Made by a program: the position numbers and the translations under genes. From Lachnospiraceae bacterium UBA3826 (GTDB lineage Bacteria; Bacillota; Clostridia; Lachnospirales; Lachnospiraceae): DNA of 6,535 nt. The notes under the pieces are model-generated. The model searched no databases, was not told the origin of the DNA, and saw only the letters and a program-made list of their open reading frames with translations. Below, in pieces: positions 4,902 through 6,535 of the stretch. The stretch spans positions 1-6,535 of the forward strand of contig DGII01000077.1 of NCBI GenBank assembly GCA_002393095.1. The letters are read 5' to 3'. Position 1 is the stretch's first letter, and each line of letters starts with the position of its first letter.

Positions 4902-6535
4902 ATGGAATTCGGAAAGGAATCGTTAGTTTATACCAATGATCAATGTGTGGGGTGTAACAAGTGTATAAGTGTCTGTAGCTGTATGGGTGCATGCGTATCC
5001 ACAGAGCGCGACGAAGACGGACTGTCAAGGATCGAGGTTGATAAGGATAAGTGTATTGCGTGCGGTGCCTGCTTCGATGCGTGTGAGCATCATGCAAGAG
5101 AATTCAGAGACGATACGGAGGATTTCTTCGATGCGCTTAAGAAGGGTGAGAAGATATCCGTGCTTATAGCTCCGGCTTTTTTAGCTGATTATCCGAAGGA
5201 GTATGAGAGAGTCCTTGGCGGACTTAAGAAGCTGGGAGTGAACAGATTCATAAGTGTATCCTTCGGTGCGGATATAACCACCTGGGGATATATCAACTAT
5301 ATACAGAAGCATAACTATCTTGGAGGCATCTCGCAGCCGTGTCCGGCGGTAGTGGGCTACATTGAGCGTTATCTTCCGGAGCTTCTGCCCAAGCTTTTCC
5401 CGGTGCAGAGCCCTATGATGTGCGCGGCCATATATGCCAAGAAGGAGCTTAAGATAACGGATAAGCTTGCATTCATAAGCCCCTGCATAGCCAAGAAGAT
5501 GGAGATAGCAGATCCCAATAATAAGGGCTATGTCAGCTATAATGTCACCTTTGATCATCTGATGAAGTATGTGAAGGCGAATAACCTTATGGGTGAGCCG
5601 TATACGGATGAGATCGAATACGGACTCGGCTCTATATATCCCATGCCCGGCGGACTTAAGGAGAATGTATACTGGCTGCTTGGCAATGAGGTATTCATCC
5701 GTCAGATAGAGGGTGAGAAGCGTATGTACCATTATCTGCAAGCCAATGCGGACAGGATCAAGGGCGGTAAGACACCATACCTCTTCGTAGATGCCCTTAA
5801 CTGTGAGAACGGATGCATATGCGGAACGGCTACCGATCCTGAGATAACAGATAATGATGATCCGCTGTATCATATTCATGATATACAGGAGAGAGTTAAG
5901 AAGAATGATAAGAAGAGTGCATGGTCACGTCCTCTTACACCTGAGAAGAGGATGGCAGCACTTAATAAGCAGTTCGCGGGACTTAATCTGGAGGACTATT
6001 TAAGGAAGTATACGGACAGGTCAAGGGAATGCGGACATAAGATACCGTCAGAGGCGGAGCTTGACAGGATCTTTAGGGATATGAACAAGAATACGCCTGA
6101 ATCAAGGAATATCAACTGTTCGTGCTGCGGTTACGATACGTGTAAGCAGATGGCTACTGCTATATATAACGGCTTTAACCATAAGGATAACTGTGTACAT
6201 TATCTTAAGGACCTTGTGGAGCTTGAGAAGAAGGAAGCACAGGACATGGTTGAGCATGAGAGGGAACTGCTTGGTTCGCAGCGTGATGAGCTTCTAAGGA
6301 CGATGGAGGATATCAATGAGAAGTTCGCTACCCTTAAGGAGTCAGTCAACGGAATGAGTGCCGGCAATAACAGCAACGCAGAGGAGAGCTCGGCTATCTC
6401 CGGAGAGATGACCAATGTATCAGACTTCTGCAACAGGCTTAATGATTCGATAGTTAATATCACGGAGTATCTGTCAGAGCTTACGGCTAATAATGCTAAG
6501 GTTGTGGATATCGCCAATCAGACCAACCTTCTTGC
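4902..6535 (+). CDS. Cytoplasmic [FeFe]-hydrogenase-like sensor fused to a chemoreceptor signalling domain (3' end cut by window)
   Basis: This is probably a soluble redox or H2 sensor that signals to the CheA/CheW chemotaxis complex. Domains in order (544 complete codons visible): two ferredoxin-type [4Fe-4S] sites, Cys15/18/21/25 (plus Cys27 and 31) and Cys51/54/57/61; an [FeFe]-hydrogenase large-subunit domain at about 85-345, with FGAD (121-124), L1 QPCP (145-148), L2 SPCIAKK (193-199) and L3 NCENGC (300-305); a four-Cys cluster module of the RnfB/corrinoid-protein type, Cys406/409/414/431; a long charged coiled coil (about 435-535); and the chemoreceptor hairpin VVDIANQTNLLA, where the window ends. 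All four H-cluster ligand Cys seem kept (147, 195, 301, 305), but the proton-transfer Cys before Cys147 is Pro146, as expected of a sensor rather than a fast catalyst. No membrane segment is present. It has its own promoter and ribosome binding site. About 100-200 residues are probably missing at the end. Confidence 0.88.
   Translation, partial: MEFGKESLVYTNDQCVGCNKCISVCSCMGACVSTERDEDGLSRIEVDKDKCIACGACFDACEHHAREFRDDTEDFFDALKKGEKISVLIAPAFLADYPKEYERVLGGLKKLGVNRFISVSFGADITTWGYINYIQKHNYLGGISQPCPAVVGYIERYLPELLPKLFPVQSPMMCAAIYAKKELKITDKLAFISPCIAKKMEIADPNNKGYVSYNVTFDHLMKYVKANNLMGEPYTDEIEYGLGSIYPMPGGLKENVYWLLGNEVFIRQIEGEKRMYHYLQANADRIKGGKTPYLFVDALNCENGCICGTATDPEITDNDDPLYHIHDIQERVKKNDKKSAWSRPLTPEKRMAALNKQFAGLNLEDYLRKYTDRSRECGHKIPSEAELDRIFRDMNKNTPESRNINCSCCGYDTCKQMATAIYNGFNHKDNCVHYLKDLVELEKKEAQDMVEHERELLGSQRDELLRTMEDINEKFATLKESVNGMSAGNNSNAEESSAISGEMTNVSDFCNRLNDSIVNITEYLSELTANNAKVVDIANQTNLL

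Noticed and set aside
5181..5879. Long open frame on the minus strand (232 aa)
   Set aside because: It is fully antisense to the hydrogenase domain, whose motifs are clear in the + frame. It shows no recognisable domain and no ribosome binding site that I can see. It is a codon-bias shadow.
4902..6535. Catalytic, energy-conserving [FeFe] hydrogenase
   Set aside because: The proton-relay Cys is replaced by Pro in L1, other second-sphere residues differ, and the C-terminus is a chemoreceptor domain, all favouring a sensor.

Overview
The window looks like a piece of chromosome from an anaerobic, low-to-mid GC Gram-positive bacterium of the class Clostridia, probably Lachnospiraceae-like. This is inferred from strong AGGAGG-type ribosome binding sites, an extended -10 promoter, heavy use of ATA (Ile), AGA/AGG (Arg), CTT (Leu) and AAG (Lys) codons, and the gene content: a [FeFe]-hydrogenase-like sensor, a minimal Suf pair and a GGDEF signalling protein. 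Every convincing gene is on the + strand and coding is dense. I see no mobile element, CRISPR array, tRNA or rRNA.

Layout: (1) 1-1398, the end of a metal-type ABC transporter operon: an ATPase of the ZnuC/AdcC/TroB type, cut by the window's left edge, followed 7 nt later by an eight-helix ABC-3 family permease of the ZnuB/AdcB type. (2) After a 112-nt gap (about 166 nt if the preferred start is right), a PAS-GGDEF-GAF protein, a likely soluble diguanylate cyclase with no product-inhibition site. (3) 3101-4778, a tightly overlapping pair: SufC-like ATPase and a short (about 308 aa) SufB/SufD-family scaffold. This resembles the reduced two-gene SUF type of anaerobes and archaea, with no SufS, SufU or second SufB/D paralogue visible. 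(4) 4779-4901, a non-coding gap with an extended -10 promoter and an unusually symmetrical AT-rich stretch. (5) 4902 to the right edge, a long multidomain protein: two ferredoxin-type [4Fe-4S] sites, an [FeFe]-hydrogenase H-cluster domain with sensor-like motif changes, a further four-Cys cluster module, a coiled coil, and the start of a methyl-accepting chemotaxis signalling domain. It has no membrane segment.

Read together (inference), the neighbourhood concerns metals and redox state: divalent metal import, Fe-S cluster assembly, a c-di-GMP enzyme with sensor domains, and a cytoplasmic Fe-S/H-cluster chemoreceptor. The last is the most interesting item: it would couple H2 or intracellular redox state to the chemotaxis machinery, from its own promoter with a possible operator.
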